Assembly: GCF_020535245.1 (NCBI RefSeq)
Contig: NZ_CP084911.1
Span: 659,001-723,000, forward strand
Length of the DNA stretch: 64,000 nucleotides
Direction of reading: 5' to 3'
DNA from: Asticcacaulis sp. AND118
GTDB taxonomy: Bacteria > Pseudomonadota > Alphaproteobacteria > Caulobacterales > Caulobacteraceae
Position 1 is the stretch's first letter. Each line of letters opens with the position of its first letter. Both the position numbers and the translations under genes were made by a program. Under the pieces are notes generated by a model. It searched no databases, was not told the DNA's origin, and saw nothing but the letters and a program-made list of their open reading frames with translations. Below are positions 50,012 to 62,530 of this stretch, piece after piece.

Positions 50012-53000
50012 TCAGCCGACTTTACGCAGCAGAGTCTGAGACGTCTTTTCGACCAAAGTGTCGACACGCAGGGGGCGAGAGAAGAGATAGCCCTGCATGG
50101 CATGGACGCCGGCGGCTTTCAGATGCTGATGCTGGGCCGGCGTTTCAACGCCCTCCGCCACGACCTGCATGCCAAGGGCGCGGCCGATGCCCGATACCGC
50201 CTGAATGATGGCCAGCGCCTCCAGCGCCTTGCGCGCTTCGCCGTCCAGCCCGCGCACGAACTCCTGATCGATCTTGATCTTGTCGAAGGGGTGGCGGTGC
50301 AGGGCGGTCAGCGACGAATAGCCGACGCCAAAATCGTCGAGCGCCAGACGGAAGCCGTGCTTGCGCAGACGCTCGAAGACGATGTTCATGCGCTCAGGAT
50401 CGCCAAGAATGGCGGTTTCGGTGACTTCGATGACGAAGCGCGACGGCGGCAGGTCCGCGGCGCGCACGGCGGCGAGCAGGTCGGCTTCAAACTCCGGCTG
50501 GTCCAGTTCGACCGGCGATACATTGATGGCCAGCGGCAGCTCGCCAAGGCGCGGCGCATCGCGGAAGACGATCTCACGGACCCGTCTCCCGATGCCGATG
50601 ACGCGACCGGTGCGTTCGGCCAGCGGCACGAAGATGGCCGGCGACACAATATCCGTATCGTCCGAAGGCCAGCGCACCAGACATTCCGCCGAAATGATCG
50701 CCTCACCGAGACGGTCGTAGATCGGCTGATACATGACTTCGAGACGACCTTGCGCCAGCACGTCGTCGAGGCGCGCCAGCAGCACACTGTCCTCGTCGCC
50801 GACGACGGGGGCCGGTGCGGCGGGCGCTGCCGGAAGCCGTCGATCGATCTCGGCCAGCGTGGCCGCCAGCGCGTCGGCCAGCGCCTCGCCATCGCCCAGC
50901 CGTAGCGCCGGGGGCGTCTGCCGGGCCAGCGCCTCGATGCTGCCGGCCAGATCGGCCAGACGCCGGGCCCCCAGATTGAGGCTCATCGAGCGCAGGGCGT
51001 GGGCGCCGGAAGCCACCTGCTGCCCGTTATTGTCTTTAAGCGCCGACACCAGCGTCTTCAGCGTGACGGGGGCATGGGCGCGGTAAAGCCCGACTACACG
51101 GTCGCGGAAGGCGTCCGAACCGCGCAGAAGGGCGTCGAAGGTGGGGTCCAGCCAGTCACTCTGTATGGGCAGCGGCGGTGTTTCGGCTTCCGGAGCCGAG
51201 CCTTCGACCGGCACGGCCAGATGCGGCAGAAAGCGCTCCAGAATGTCGGCCAGGGCCTGAAGCGTGAAGGGTTTGTGGAGTACGGCGTCCATACCGCAGG
51301 CGCGCCATTCTTCGGCCGCCTTGCCGACCACGTGGGCGGTCAGGGCGACGATGGGCAGGTGCGTATCGTTTTCCCGGGCGCGCCAGCGTCTGGTGGCCTC
51401 GAAACCGTCTATTTCGGGCATGGAGCCGTCCATCAGCACCAGATCGAAGGCCGCCATTGCCATCTGCGTCAGCGCATCGGCTCCGTTGATGGCCGTGGTG
51501 CAGTCGATGCCGAAGCGGCTGAGCGACTCGCGCGCCACCTCCAGATTGACCTCGGCGTCATCGGCGACCAGCACACGGGCGCGTGGATAATGCACCGCCA
51601 CCGTTTCTGGCACCGTCTCCGTTTCCTGATGCAGGGGCTCACCTTCGGAGACGGCCGTAATCAGGCGGTCGAGGTCGCGATGGCGCAAGGGCAGATTGAG
51701 AACGGCCGCGCAGCGCCCGGCCTCACGCCAGGCTTCGGCTTCACTGTCGCGGATATCGGCGATTAGGATCAGAGGTGCGGAGCCGGCAATGAGTGAGGCT
51801 CTATTATCGGCATCAGCCAGGATCAGGTCCGGCGTGGTGTCGTCGATCACAAAACCCGCCGCTTCGAGACGCGCCTTCAGGGCGGACGCCAGCGCCGGTG
51901 CGGCGACCGCCAATTGCAGCCTTGCGGGTGTCATCAGCCGGGGCGGGGCGGCCACAGGCCCGCCAGCTTGGCGTGGCAGACGCACATGGAACTGCGTGCC
52001 CTTGCCCTGTTCGCTGGTCACGGCGATAGCGCCGTTCATAGCCTCCACTAGCCGCCTGGCGATCGACAGACCCAGACCCGTGCCGCCGAAGCGCCGCGTC
52101 GTCGTCTGGTCTTCCTGTGTAAAGGCGCCGAACACGCTGTCCAGCTTGTCAGCCGCGATGCCGATGCCCGTATCGGCCACCACCAGCCGCCACTGGCCCG
52201 GATCGCGGTCAGGGATCAGGCGGATCGTGACGTGGCCGCGCTCGGTGAATTTGACGGCGTTGGAGACCAGATTGGCGATAACCTGACCCAGCCGCACCCT
52301 GTCGGCTGGCACAAGCCGCGGCGCGTTCGGATGCACGAAGGCGACCAGTTCCAACCCCTTTTCACGGGCGCGGTCGTGGAACAGGGCGACGACTTCATCG
52401 ATCAGATCGACAATATCGACCTCGCTGATCTCGACATCCATGCGCCCGGCTTCGATCTTGGAAAAGTCGAGAATGTCATTGATAACCGACAGAAGATTAC
52501 GCCCCGAACGCACGATGGTGTCGGCGTGGCGGCGCGCCTTGGGCGGCAGGGCCTCGCCGGCCAGAAGCTCGGCCATGACCATGACGCCGTTCATCGGGGT
52601 GCGGATTTCGTGGCTCATGGTGGCCAGAAATTCGGACTTGGCGGCATTGGCGGCGTTGGCTTCGTCGCGGGCCACGCGGTAATCCTGCGTACGGGCCGTA
52701 ACCTCGCTTTCCAGTTCCTGAACATGCGCTTCGATCTGCCGGTCGCGCTTGTCGATGGCCTCGGCCATCAGGTTGAAGCCGTCGACCAGCGTGCGCACCT
52801 CGTCGTCGGCCTGGGTTTCGACGCGGGTGAAGTTACCGCTTTCGGCGACGGCCGCAATCGTGCGGGTCAGGTCGCTCAGCGGTCGGACGAGGCGGCGTTG
52901 CAGGCGATTGGCGATGAGAAGCGCGATGCCGGCCGACGCTACCGCCATCAGGCCAATACCCGCCAGCGTACGGAACAGGCCCGCGCCTATGCCCGAAGCG

Positions 53001-53473
53001 CGATGGACCACCACCACATGCCCCAAGGTGCGACCCTCACGCTCGATCGGTGCGCGGATTTCGATCGAGCCCGTTGATAACAGGTGCGAAAGCGAGGGGG
53101 GCGCGCCCTTGCCATCGACGCTGACGTCGGATTTCAGCCGCGCGCCGCTGCCGGTTTCGGCCATCACGCCCGCTGGCGTTTCCACGCGGGCATAGACGAT
53201 GCCCGGCGTGCGGGTGACGGCGCGGATCGCCCGAAAGGCGCCGGTGGCGTCGCTGCCTTCCACGCTCTCATAGGTGCTGGACGCCAGTACGTCGGCAGCC
53301 GCCTTCAGCGTCGACCAGCGCGTCTCGCCGTAGCGACTGGCTTCGTTGGCGACAAACAATGCGGCGACCGGCAGACAGGCCAGAAGCACGCAGCCCACCA
53401 CCAGACGGTTCAGCCGGCTGTGGAAGCCCCGGTGTGTCTGGCCGCGGCGGCTGATTCGGACTCGTTTGCGCAT
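50012..53473 (-). CDS. hybrid histidine kinase-REC-HPt-EAL signalling protein
   Basis: 1153 residues. Two membrane helices (about 25-45 and 165-187) frame a periplasmic sensor. Then follow HAMP (VRPLSDLTRTIAAV), a coiled coil, HisKA with His288 in MSHEIRTPMNG, and HATPase_c (LVSNAVKFTERG, ADTGIGIA, GGTGLGLSIA). A degenerate receiver-like stretch (about 520-620) precedes a true REC with Asp682 in LVLMDGSMPEIDG. An HPt domain with His825 in GAHALRSMS is next, and a C-terminal EAL domain closes the protein. The EAL signature is ECL (Glu930), and AINVSPVEL, VIEVTETA, DDFGVGYSSL, KIKID and AEGVET are kept, so c-di-GMP hydrolysis is likely. A full phosphorelay would thus be wired to c-di-GMP within one polypeptide. 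The neighbouring genes do not name the input. Confidence 0.92.
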   Translation of the reverse strand: MRKRVRISRRGQTHRGFHSRLNRLVVGCVLLACLPVAALFVANEASRYGETRWSTLKAAADVLASSTYESVEGSDATGAFRAIRAVTRTPGIVYARVETPAGVMAETGSGARLKSDVSVDGKGAPPSLSHLLSTGSIEIRAPIEREGRTLGHVVVVHRASGIGAGLFRTLAGIGLMAVASAGIALLIANRLQRRLVRPLSDLTRTIAAVAESGNFTRVETQADDEVRTLVDGFNLMAEAIDKRDRQIEAHVQELESEVTARTQDYRVARDEANAANAAKSEFLATMSHEIRTPMNGVMVMAELLAGEALPPKARRHADTIVRSGRNLLSVINDILDFSKIEAGRMDVEISEVDIVDLIDEVVALFHDRAREKGLELVAFVHPNAPRLVPADRVRLGQVIANLVSNAVKFTERGHVTIRLIPDRDPGQWRLVVADTGIGIAADKLDSVFGAFTQEDQTTTRRFGGTGLGLSIARRLVEAMNGAIAVTSEQGKGTQFHVRLPRQAGGPVAAPPRLMTPARLQLAVAAPALASALKARLEAAGFVIDDTTPDLILADADNRASLIAGSAPLILIADIRDSEAEAWREAGRCAAVLNLPLRHRDLDRLITAVSEGEPLHQETETVPETVAVHYPRARVLVADDAEVNLEVARESLSRFGIDCTTAINGADALTQMAMAAFDLVLMDGSMPEIDGFEATRRWRARENDTHLPIVALTAHVVGKAAEEWRACGMDAVLHKPFTLQALADILERFLPHLAVPVEGSAPEAETPPLPIQSDWLDPTFDALLRGSDAFRDRVVGLYRAHAPVTLKTLVSALKDNNGQQVASGAHALRSMSLNLGARRLADLAGSIEALARQTPPALRLGDGEALADALAATLAEIDRRLPAAPAAPAPVVGDEDSVLLARLDDVLAQGRLEVMYQPIYDRLGEAIISAECLVRWPSDDTDIVSPAIFVPLAERTGRVIGIGRRVREIVFRDAPRLGELPLAINVSPVELDQPEFEADLLAAVRAADLPPSRFVIEVTETAILGDPERMNIVFERLRKHGFRLALDDFGVGYSSLTALHRHPFDKIKIDQEFVRGLDGEARKALEALAIIQAVSGIGRALGMQVVAEGVETPAQHQHLKAAGVHAMQGYLFSRPLRVDTLVEKTSQTLLRKVG

Positions 53474-53598
53474 CCGCCGAGCCTAGCCTGCGCCCTCTTA
53501 AACAGAGGTTTAAAAAGATACGCCTCTGTCAAAAACGAAACCTATGCCGAAACAAGCTGTTAACGCGGTTATGTTACAAGAACGCAAAAGAGGTCAGC

Positions 53599-54804
53599 AT
53601 GTTCGGCTTTATAAAGGCGCAGGGGGGACAGGCGGGGATCACGGTCACATTGCTGGCCGTACCCCTGATGCTGGCTGTCGGCGGGGCCGTGGAACTGACG
53701 GCGGTCAGCCGCGACAAGACCATTCTTCAGGAAGCGGCAGACGCGGGTGCACTGGCCGGGGCCGGTCGTTTGACTCTGGCCACCTATGGGCAAAATACGT
53801 CAGGTATCAACAGTTTCGCCACCCAGACCGCCTATAAGCAGCTTCAGGGTATAGGCGACAGTGTCGATGTCACCTTCACCGCCACGACCGACCTGCAAAA
53901 GGGCACGGTCGAGGTCAGGGGCCTCGCCAAACGCAAACCGATCTTCAGCGCTATCACCTTCGGCACCGAACTGAACATTCTGGCGCGCGCCGAGAACCTG
54001 CAAAGAACGCCTTTGTGCGTGTTGCAGACCAAGGACGGCGGCCTGACGGTACGCAATACGGCCCTGATCAAGGCGGCGGGCTGCGCCATCCACGCCAATC
54101 ACGACATCATCGTCGAGTCGGGCGCCATGATCGAGGCCGAGCGCATTCAGGCGACCGGCAAGGTAACCGGCATCACCCGTCCCCAGGCGGGCGAAGGCGC
54201 GATGACCATTCCCGATCCGTTCAGCGATATGGACCTCAAGCCGCCCTATCCTTGCCTGAGCCTGCCGCTGGAGATCAGGGTCCTGAGCAGTCAATCGGTG
54301 ACCCTGCCGCCGGGCGTGCACTGCGGCCTGCTGCAGGTGGGCGGGTCCGGGCGCGTTCATCTGCTGCCGGGGGAGCACTATTTCATGTCAAAAATTCAGT
54401 TGTCGAACGTGGCGCAACTCACCGGTGACGACGTGGTGCTGATCTTCGACAGCGACGACAAGATCGATATTGCCGACAAGGGCGAGGTGCGTCTGACCGC
54501 GCGCAAATCGGGCAAGTTCGCGGGCTTCCTGATCGCCACGTCGCGTGACAACACCCAGACCTTCTCTATCAAGTCCGACCGCGTCAGCCAGCTTCTGGGG
54601 ACCATCTACATCCCCAATGCCGAGCTGGAAATCGAAACCGCCGGCAGCGTCGCGCAGGATTCCGCCTGGAGCGTCATCGTTGCCCGCACCATTACCTTGC
54701 GCAAGGACCCGGTGCTGGTGATCAACAAAAACTATGCCGGGTCCGGCGTGCCGGTGCCCGAAGGGGTGGGGCCGAACCGCTCCGCTCCGGCCCTAACGCA
54801 GTAA
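53599..54804 (+). CDS. TadG-like Flp-pilus assembly protein, orphan
   Basis: 401 residues. The N-terminus (GGQAGITVTLLAVPLMLAVGGAVELTAVSRDKTILQEAADAGALAGA) is the TadE/TadG-like signal-anchor with the typical ADAGALAGA end, giving one membrane helix and a large exported domain. The remaining region is beta-rich with repeated short strands (IIVESGAMIEAERIQATGKV, LQLSNVAQL-type segments) resembling a polymer-forming or right-handed beta-helix fold. Members act in Flp pilus biogenesis or cell-surface attachment. No other tad genes are in view. AGAGG precedes the ATG. The response regulator starts 12 bases after its stop, so the two are probably co-transcribed. Confidence 0.72.
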   Translation: MFGFIKAQGGQAGITVTLLAVPLMLAVGGAVELTAVSRDKTILQEAADAGALAGAGRLTLATYGQNTSGINSFATQTAYKQLQGIGDSVDVTFTATTDLQKGTVEVRGLAKRKPIFSAITFGTELNILARAENLQRTPLCVLQTKDGGLTVRNTALIKAAGCAIHANHDIIVESGAMIEAERIQATGKVTGITRPQAGEGAMTIPDPFSDMDLKPPYPCLSLPLEIRVLSSQSVTLPPGVHCGLLQVGGSGRVHLLPGEHYFMSKIQLSNVAQLTGDDVVLIFDSDDKIDIADKGEVRLTARKSGKFAGFLIATSRDNTQTFSIKSDRVSQLLGTIYIPNAELEIETAGSVAQDSAWSVIVARTITLRKDPVLVINKNYAGSGVPVPEGVGPNRSAPALTQ

Positions 54805-54816
54805 GTGTTTCCCACC

Positions 54817-55431
54817 ATGAGCTATTTTGTCAATTTCGAGTCGGCGCGCCTGCTGGTGGTGGATGATGACCCCATCCTGCGCGAATTTGCCGCCACCCAT
54901 CTGGCCACACCCGAAGTCAGCGTCGAAGTGGCCGAAGACGGCGAAGACGCCTGGCAGCGCATGAGCCGCAGCACCTATGACATTGTCCTGCTCGATCTCG
55001 ACATGCCGCGCATGGACGGCTTCGAACTGCTGGGCCTGATGCGCGCCGATCCGCTTCACCGCCACGTCCCCGTCGTCGTCGCCACCGGCCGCGAAGACAT
55101 GCTGGCCGTCGACAAGGCCTTCGCCAATGGCGCCACCTCTTTCGTCATCAAGCCGCTCAACTGGCGGCTCGTCTCGCACCAACTCTCTTACGTGCTGAAA
55201 AGCGCGCGCGAAGAAGCCGCCGTGCGCCAGACCCTGCGCGCGCTTCAGGAGGACAACCGCCTGCGTGACGAAGCGGTGATGCTGGCCCTGCGCAAGCTCG
55301 AACAGTCGAGCCAGACGCTTAACACCATGTTGACGCAGCCGGAAAGCGTCGAACTCAGTGAAGCTCAGGCTACGGCTGAACGCGTCGTTCGTCTGTGCGA
55401 GGCGCTGACGCAGGTGGCTAAGGCGGGTTGA
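54817..55431 (+). CDS. single-domain response regulator with helical tail
   Basis: 204 residues from ATG 54817; a GTG 12 bases upstream is possible but directly abuts the previous stop. The receiver domain spans about 10-130, with acidic pocket VVDDDP (Asp16-Asp18), phospho-acceptor Asp60 in VLLDLDMPRMDG, the switch Thr in VVATGRED, and Lys in FVIKPLNW. The last 70 residues are a coiled-coil-like helix (REEAAVRQTLRALQEDNRLRDEA) without a DNA-binding or enzymatic domain. It probably signals by protein contact. The hybrid kinase nearby on the opposite strand is a possible phosphate donor; this is inference from proximity only. Confidence 0.88.
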   Translation: MSYFVNFESARLLVVDDDPILREFAATHLATPEVSVEVAEDGEDAWQRMSRSTYDIVLLDLDMPRMDGFELLGLMRADPLHRHVPVVVATGREDMLAVDKAFANGATSFVIKPLNWRLVSHQLSYVLKSAREEAAVRQTLRALQEDNRLRDEAVMLALRKLEQSSQTLNTMLTQPESVELSEAQATAERVVRLCEALTQVAKAG

Positions 55432-55539
55432 TTTAAGATCGTTCGGTTAGTGCCGGATGGATATGAATAAGGGGGGCTTCGCCCTATTCACGGCGACCAC
55501 ATGCGCTGCAATTGACGCTTATCCACCCAGTATCGGGGT

Positions 55540-55560
55540 GCAGGGGCCTGTGGCCCCTGC
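55540..55560. terminator. hairpin terminator between convergent genes
   Basis: GCAGGGGCC (55540-55548) and GGCCCCTGC (55552-55560) form a perfect 9-bp stem with a 3-base loop. On the plus strand GTCCTTGCCCTTTT follows. It lies between the response regulator and the convergent GH2 gene and may serve both. Confidence 0.65.
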
Positions 55561-55572
55561 GTCCTTGCCCTT

Positions 55573-58791
<3,219 letters not shown>

Positions 58792-59703
58792 TCATTTGGC
58801 GACGATCTGCCGGATGGCGCCATCGGCATTATAATGTAGTTCTTCGACGGCGATGGAGCGTTTGTGATCGCCGCCGCCGGGCAGCAGGTTGTCGTGGTAG
58901 AAGAAGTACGTCTTTCCCTTGAAGGTGATGATCGCCTGATGGTTGGTCGAGATTTTCAGATAGTCGAAAATCACGCCGCGATAGGTATAGGGCCCCATCG
59001 GCGTCTTTGAGGTGGCATAGACGATCTGACCCGGCCAACCGGTCGAAAAGCTGAAATAGTAGAGGCCGTTACGCTTGTGCAGGAACGGGGCTTCGCCGTA
59101 CTTTTTCTTGGGATCGTCGGCTGGAAAGTCCTTGATGACCAGATTCTCGATCGGTCCGGCCAGCGAGGTCATATCGGTGCTCAGCCTGACGATCTTGGGC
59201 ACGCGTGTGCCGAAGGTCAGATAGGCCTGACCGTCATCGTCGATCAGCACCTGCGGATCGATGGGCTCATCCCCGGCATTGGCGTCGCGCGCCTTGTCGA
59301 TCAGGGCGTCGCTGCGCGCGTCGCGATAAGGGCCTGCGGGCTTGTCCGCCACCGCCACGCCGATCTTATCGCCGCCCACGGGCGCGTAGAAATAGTATTT
59401 GCCATTTCGGAACGCGGCTTCCGGCGCCCAGGCCTTGGCATCGGGGCGCGCCCATTTGAACACGCTCACATCGAGAAAAGAACCGTCGTCGCGCCAGGTT
59501 TTCAGGTCGTCGGACGTGTAGAGCCGCCAGCTTGTCGAATCCCAGTATGTGCCGGAATTGGAGGCATCGTCGGTGGCATAGAGATAGACCTTGCCATTGA
59601 AGACATGCGGCGACGGATCGGCATTAAACCGCCCGCTGATCGCTTCACCGGCAAGGGCCGGCGCGGCCAGAACGCTCAGAAACAAGAAGAGACAGGCTTT
59701 CAT
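58792..59703 (-). CDS. secreted GH43 glycosidase (arabinofuranosidase or xylosidase type)
   Basis: 303 residues with a signal peptide (FLFLSVLAAPALA). The five-bladed propeller family GH43 is shown by its three acidic residues: base Asp29 in NADPSPHVF, modulator Asp149 in PIDPQVLIDDDG, and acid Glu204 in YGEAPFLHKR. The length fits a single catalytic module without a binding domain. It removes arabinose or xylose side groups from plant glycans; the exact specificity cannot be read by eye. It heads a two-gene operon with LacZ-like GH2. Two palindromes lie 74-112 bases upstream of its start and may be its operator. Confidence 0.9.
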   Translation of the reverse strand: MKACLFLFLSVLAAPALAGEAISGRFNADPSPHVFNGKVYLYATDDASNSGTYWDSTSWRLYTSDDLKTWRDDGSFLDVSVFKWARPDAKAWAPEAAFRNGKYYFYAPVGGDKIGVAVADKPAGPYRDARSDALIDKARDANAGDEPIDPQVLIDDDGQAYLTFGTRVPKIVRLSTDMTSLAGPIENLVIKDFPADDPKKKYGEAPFLHKRNGLYYFSFSTGWPGQIVYATSKTPMGPYTYRGVIFDYLKISTNHQAIITFKGKTYFFYHDNLLPGGGDHKRSIAVEELHYNADGAIRQIVAK

Positions 59704-59776
59704 GCCGCGTTTTCCATCGAATTGAACGGCATTCCTGATGCCGTCCTGACAATTTTACCCGTTTTGCGCGTCGCCT

Positions 59777-59815
59777 CCTTGCCCGGCAAGGCCTATATTT
59801 GACGTTAACGTCAAA
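59777..59815. promoter_or_regulatory. two adjacent perfect palindromes in divergent gap
   Basis: CCTTGCC-C-GGCAAGG (59777-59791, 15 bases) and TTTGACGTTAACGTCAAA (59798-59815, 18 bases, perfect) lie 6 bases apart between the GH43 gene and the small divergent gene. The TTAACG-centred dyad fits a LacI- or GntR-type operator. It is centred 103 bases from the GH43 start and 32 from the small gene start, so either or both may be controlled. Confidence 0.6.
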
Positions 59816-59837
59816 AGACAAAGCCAAGGAGGCGAAC

Positions 59838-59966
59838 ATGCGTAGCATAGCGCTGCACCACGACCATCACCATTCCGATTCGCTGCACGACCGTTCCATG
59901 GGTCTGCTGGCGGTTTCGGCATTCTCCGTCGCGATCTGGGCGCTGCTGGCGCTGGTTGCCGCTTAA
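59838..59966 (+). CDS. 42-residue His-rich single-pass membrane protein
   Basis: A small gene with an excellent ribosome site (AAGGAGG, 5 bases before the ATG). The product starts MRSIALHHDHHHSDSLHDRS, with seven His and three Asp among the first 20 residues. It continues with one membrane helix (GLLAVSAFSVAIWALLALV) to the C-terminus. The His/Asp patch could bind zinc, nickel or copper. Its stop overlaps by four bases the stop of the convergent GH2 gene. I know no family for it. The strong ribosome site and clean helix argue that it is real. Confidence 0.68.
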   Translation: MRSIALHHDHHHSDSLHDRSMGLLAVSAFSVAIWALLALVAA

Positions 59967-62497
59967 TCGGCGATCAGCGTGACGCTTGCCGATTTCAGGC
60001 CCTCTGCCGACGCCGTCACAGTGATGCGCCCCGGCGAGCGACCGGTCTGGACGATAGCGGTTTGAACGATGGCTTGGGCCAGACCGTTGAACAGCCTGCG
60101 CTCCGAGGCCTTGTCGGCCTCGTGGCTGGCCGGGTTGCCGTTGCCGACTCCGATCACCGTACCGCCGCCTGAAAGACTGAACTTAACCAGATTATCGGCC
60201 TTGGGCGCCGGTCTGCCCTTGGCGTCGAAAGCCTCGACCTTGAGAATAGCTACATCGCGCCCGTCGCCCTTGAGCGCGGTGCGGTCGGTCGTCAGGACTA
60301 GCTTTGTCGCCGGACCGGCGGTTTCGCGCACCGTCTTCATCACCACCTTATTGCCCTTATAGCCAAACGCTTGAATCCTGCCCGGCTGATAGACGACATC
60401 CCATTCGAGGTGACGGTTCTTCACGACCGTCTTTTTGCCTTGGGACCTGCCATTGACGAACAGTTCGACGGCATCGAGATTGGAATGGACCCACACGGGG
60501 ATGGTCTGGCCGTCCTGGCCTTCCCAGTTCCAGTGCGGGAACAGGTGCAGCAAAGGCTCGTTCTTCCACCACGCCCGATAGTAGAAGGCGTTGTCCTTCG
60601 GGAAGCCGCAGGTGTCGAGAATGCCGAACTGCGACGAGATGGCCGGCCAGCGATTATAGGGGGTCGGCTCACCACGATAATCGAAGCCCGTCCAGATGAA
60701 GCCCCCGGCGATAAAGGCTTTGTCGTCGAACAGTGGCCAGTAGGCTTCGGCGGTCGAGGCCCACCACGGATGCTCGGTATCGTAGGCGCGCACGAAGGAC
60801 CTGGCCGCGTCGGTGACGTATTCCCCGCGCGTCGAGACGGTCGATCCGGTTTCCGAACCGTAGATGGGGATGTTGGGATAGTCGGCGTGGAACTTTTCCA
60901 TCAGATGATGGCGGTAGTTGAAGCCCAGCACATCGACGACAGAGGTAATGCCCTTGCCGTAGGAATTGTCGAGCGCCGCCGTCACCGGGCGGGTGGGGTC
61001 GAGACGCTTGCACAGAGCCTTCATGGTCCGGGCGACCTCAATGCCGCGCTCGGTGCCTTGCAGGGGTTCTTCGTTGCAAATTGACCATGCGATGACCGAC
61101 GGGTGGTTGCGGTCGCGGCGGATCATGGCCTCAAGCTGATAGAGGCCGTCTTCGGACGACGACATCTTGCGCGTCTCGTCGATGACAAGGATGCCCAGCC
61201 GGTCGCAGGCCATCAGCACTTCGGGTGTGGGAGGGTTGTGCGAGCAGCGATAGGCGTTGGAGCCCATGTCTTTCAGTTGCTGCAAGCGCCACAGTTGCAG
61301 GGCGTCCGGGATGGCGGCCCCGACCCCGGCGTGGTCCTGATGGTTGTTGGTGCCCTTGAGCTTGACCGGCTTGCCGTTGAGCAGGAAGCCTTTTTCGGCG
61401 TCGAAGCGGATATCGCGCAGGCCGAAATAGGTGATGACGGTGTCGAGCACGGTCTCGCCGTCGAGGATTTGTGTTTCAAGCTGATAGAGGTGGGGGTTTT
61501 CCAACGACCACAGAATGGGATGTTGCAGCGTAGTGCGGTCGGTTATGGTGGTGTCACCGACTGATGCCGTAGCCGTGCGCATTGCGCCTGCGGAATCGAG
61601 CGCCCAATTGGCGGGCAGATGGCCAACAACGGGGGCACCAAAATCGATCTTGTGAGATAGCGTGAGATTGCGCGCGGCCTCACCGCGATTGCGTACCGTG
61701 GTCTCAATTTCGACCGTGCCGTCCGTCTGGCCGCGTACCCACACGCCCCACTGCGGGATGTGCACGGCGTTCGTCTTGACCAGCCAGACGTGGCGATAGA
61801 TGCCTGCGCCTTCGTAGAACCAGCCTTCGCCTTCGGTCGCATCGACGCGGACGGTCAGGAGGTTCGGCTTGTCGTCCGTATGGATGAAGTCGGTGATGTC
61901 GACCTGAAACGAGGTGTAGCCGCTTTCGTGGCGCTTCAGGATGAAGCCGTTGAAGATGATCATGGCGTTGCGGAACACGCCGTCGAACTCGATCCACAGG
62001 CGCTTGCCCTTATCGGCCGGCGACACCGGCACCACGCGGCGATACCAGCCGATCGAGGTCTCCGGAAAATCACGTCCGATAGGCTTATAGCCGTGCGCGG
62101 CCAGCATATCCGGCTCGTCCTCGCCATTGGCGATCGCGCCCTTGGCCCCTTGCGCAAACGGTAAGGCGACGGCCCAGTCGTGCGGCACATCGATTTTCTG
62201 CCATCTGGAGTCGTCGTAGTCGTGACCGACGCAGTTAGCGACGCGCGCGCCCTGCTTGGCGTGGGTGCGCAACGCCAGTCCGTAATCGAAATCCCTAGCC
62301 ATGTCCGTGGCGTGACCGAAGGCGAAGCGCCAGTCGAGATCGAGCGAGACACGCTCACGCGGACCGAGATCGTCCTGAGGGAAAAAGTCGATGGCGCTCT
62401 CAGTTGCTCCGGACGCCGCGACTGCGCTAGGGGCTGAGAGAACTGCCCCGGTGACGGCGGCGGTTTGCAGCAGGCGGCGACGGTTGAGTTCGGTCAT
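59963..62497 (-). CDS. TAT-exported GH2 glycosidase (GalA/beta-galactosidase type)
   Basis: 844 residues from ATG 62497, five bases after GGGAG; an ATG at 62509 precedes that site and is less likely. A twin-arginine signal (LNRRRLLQTAAVTGA) precedes the sugar-binding domain (VSLDLDWRFAFGHA... KIDVPHDWAV), immunoglobulin-like domain and TIM barrel. The acid/base is Glu476 in WSICNEEP and the nucleophile Glu549 in IYGSETGS. C-terminal DUF4982-like and FnIII-like modules follow (IPVWVHSNLDAVELFVNGRS, KADNLVKFSLSGGG). The family has beta-galactosidase, beta-glucuronidase and related activities; beta-galactosidase is most likely here. It lies after the TonB receptor and its terminator. Confidence 0.92.
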   Translation of the reverse strand: MTELNRRRLLQTAAVTGAVLSAPSAVAASGATESAIDFFPQDDLGPRERVSLDLDWRFAFGHATDMARDFDYGLALRTHAKQGARVANCVGHDYDDSRWQKIDVPHDWAVALPFAQGAKGAIANGEDEPDMLAAHGYKPIGRDFPETSIGWYRRVVPVSPADKGKRLWIEFDGVFRNAMIIFNGFILKRHESGYTSFQVDITDFIHTDDKPNLLTVRVDATEGEGWFYEGAGIYRHVWLVKTNAVHIPQWGVWVRGQTDGTVEIETTVRNRGEAARNLTLSHKIDFGAPVVGHLPANWALDSAGAMRTATASVGDTTITDRTTLQHPILWSLENPHLYQLETQILDGETVLDTVITYFGLRDIRFDAEKGFLLNGKPVKLKGTNNHQDHAGVGAAIPDALQLWRLQQLKDMGSNAYRCSHNPPTPEVLMACDRLGILVIDETRKMSSSEDGLYQLEAMIRRDRNHPSVIAWSICNEEPLQGTERGIEVARTMKALCKRLDPTRPVTAALDNSYGKGITSVVDVLGFNYRHHLMEKFHADYPNIPIYGSETGSTVSTRGEYVTDAARSFVRAYDTEHPWWASTAEAYWPLFDDKAFIAGGFIWTGFDYRGEPTPYNRWPAISSQFGILDTCGFPKDNAFYYRAWWKNEPLLHLFPHWNWEGQDGQTIPVWVHSNLDAVELFVNGRSQGKKTVVKNRHLEWDVVYQPGRIQAFGYKGNKVVMKTVRETAGPATKLVLTTDRTALKGDGRDVAILKVEAFDAKGRPAPKADNLVKFSLSGGGTVIGVGNGNPASHEADKASERRLFNGLAQAIVQTAIVQTGRSPGRITVTASAEGLKSASVTLIAD

Positions 62498-62530
62498 GAC
62501 GGCTCCCATTTATCTTTACAATTGTCTTAC

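Noticed and set aside
59798-59815. Palindrome read as a rho-independent terminator
   Set aside because: It is a loop-less perfect dyad without GC-rich stem or T-run, and it lies upstream of both neighbouring genes; an operator is more plausible.
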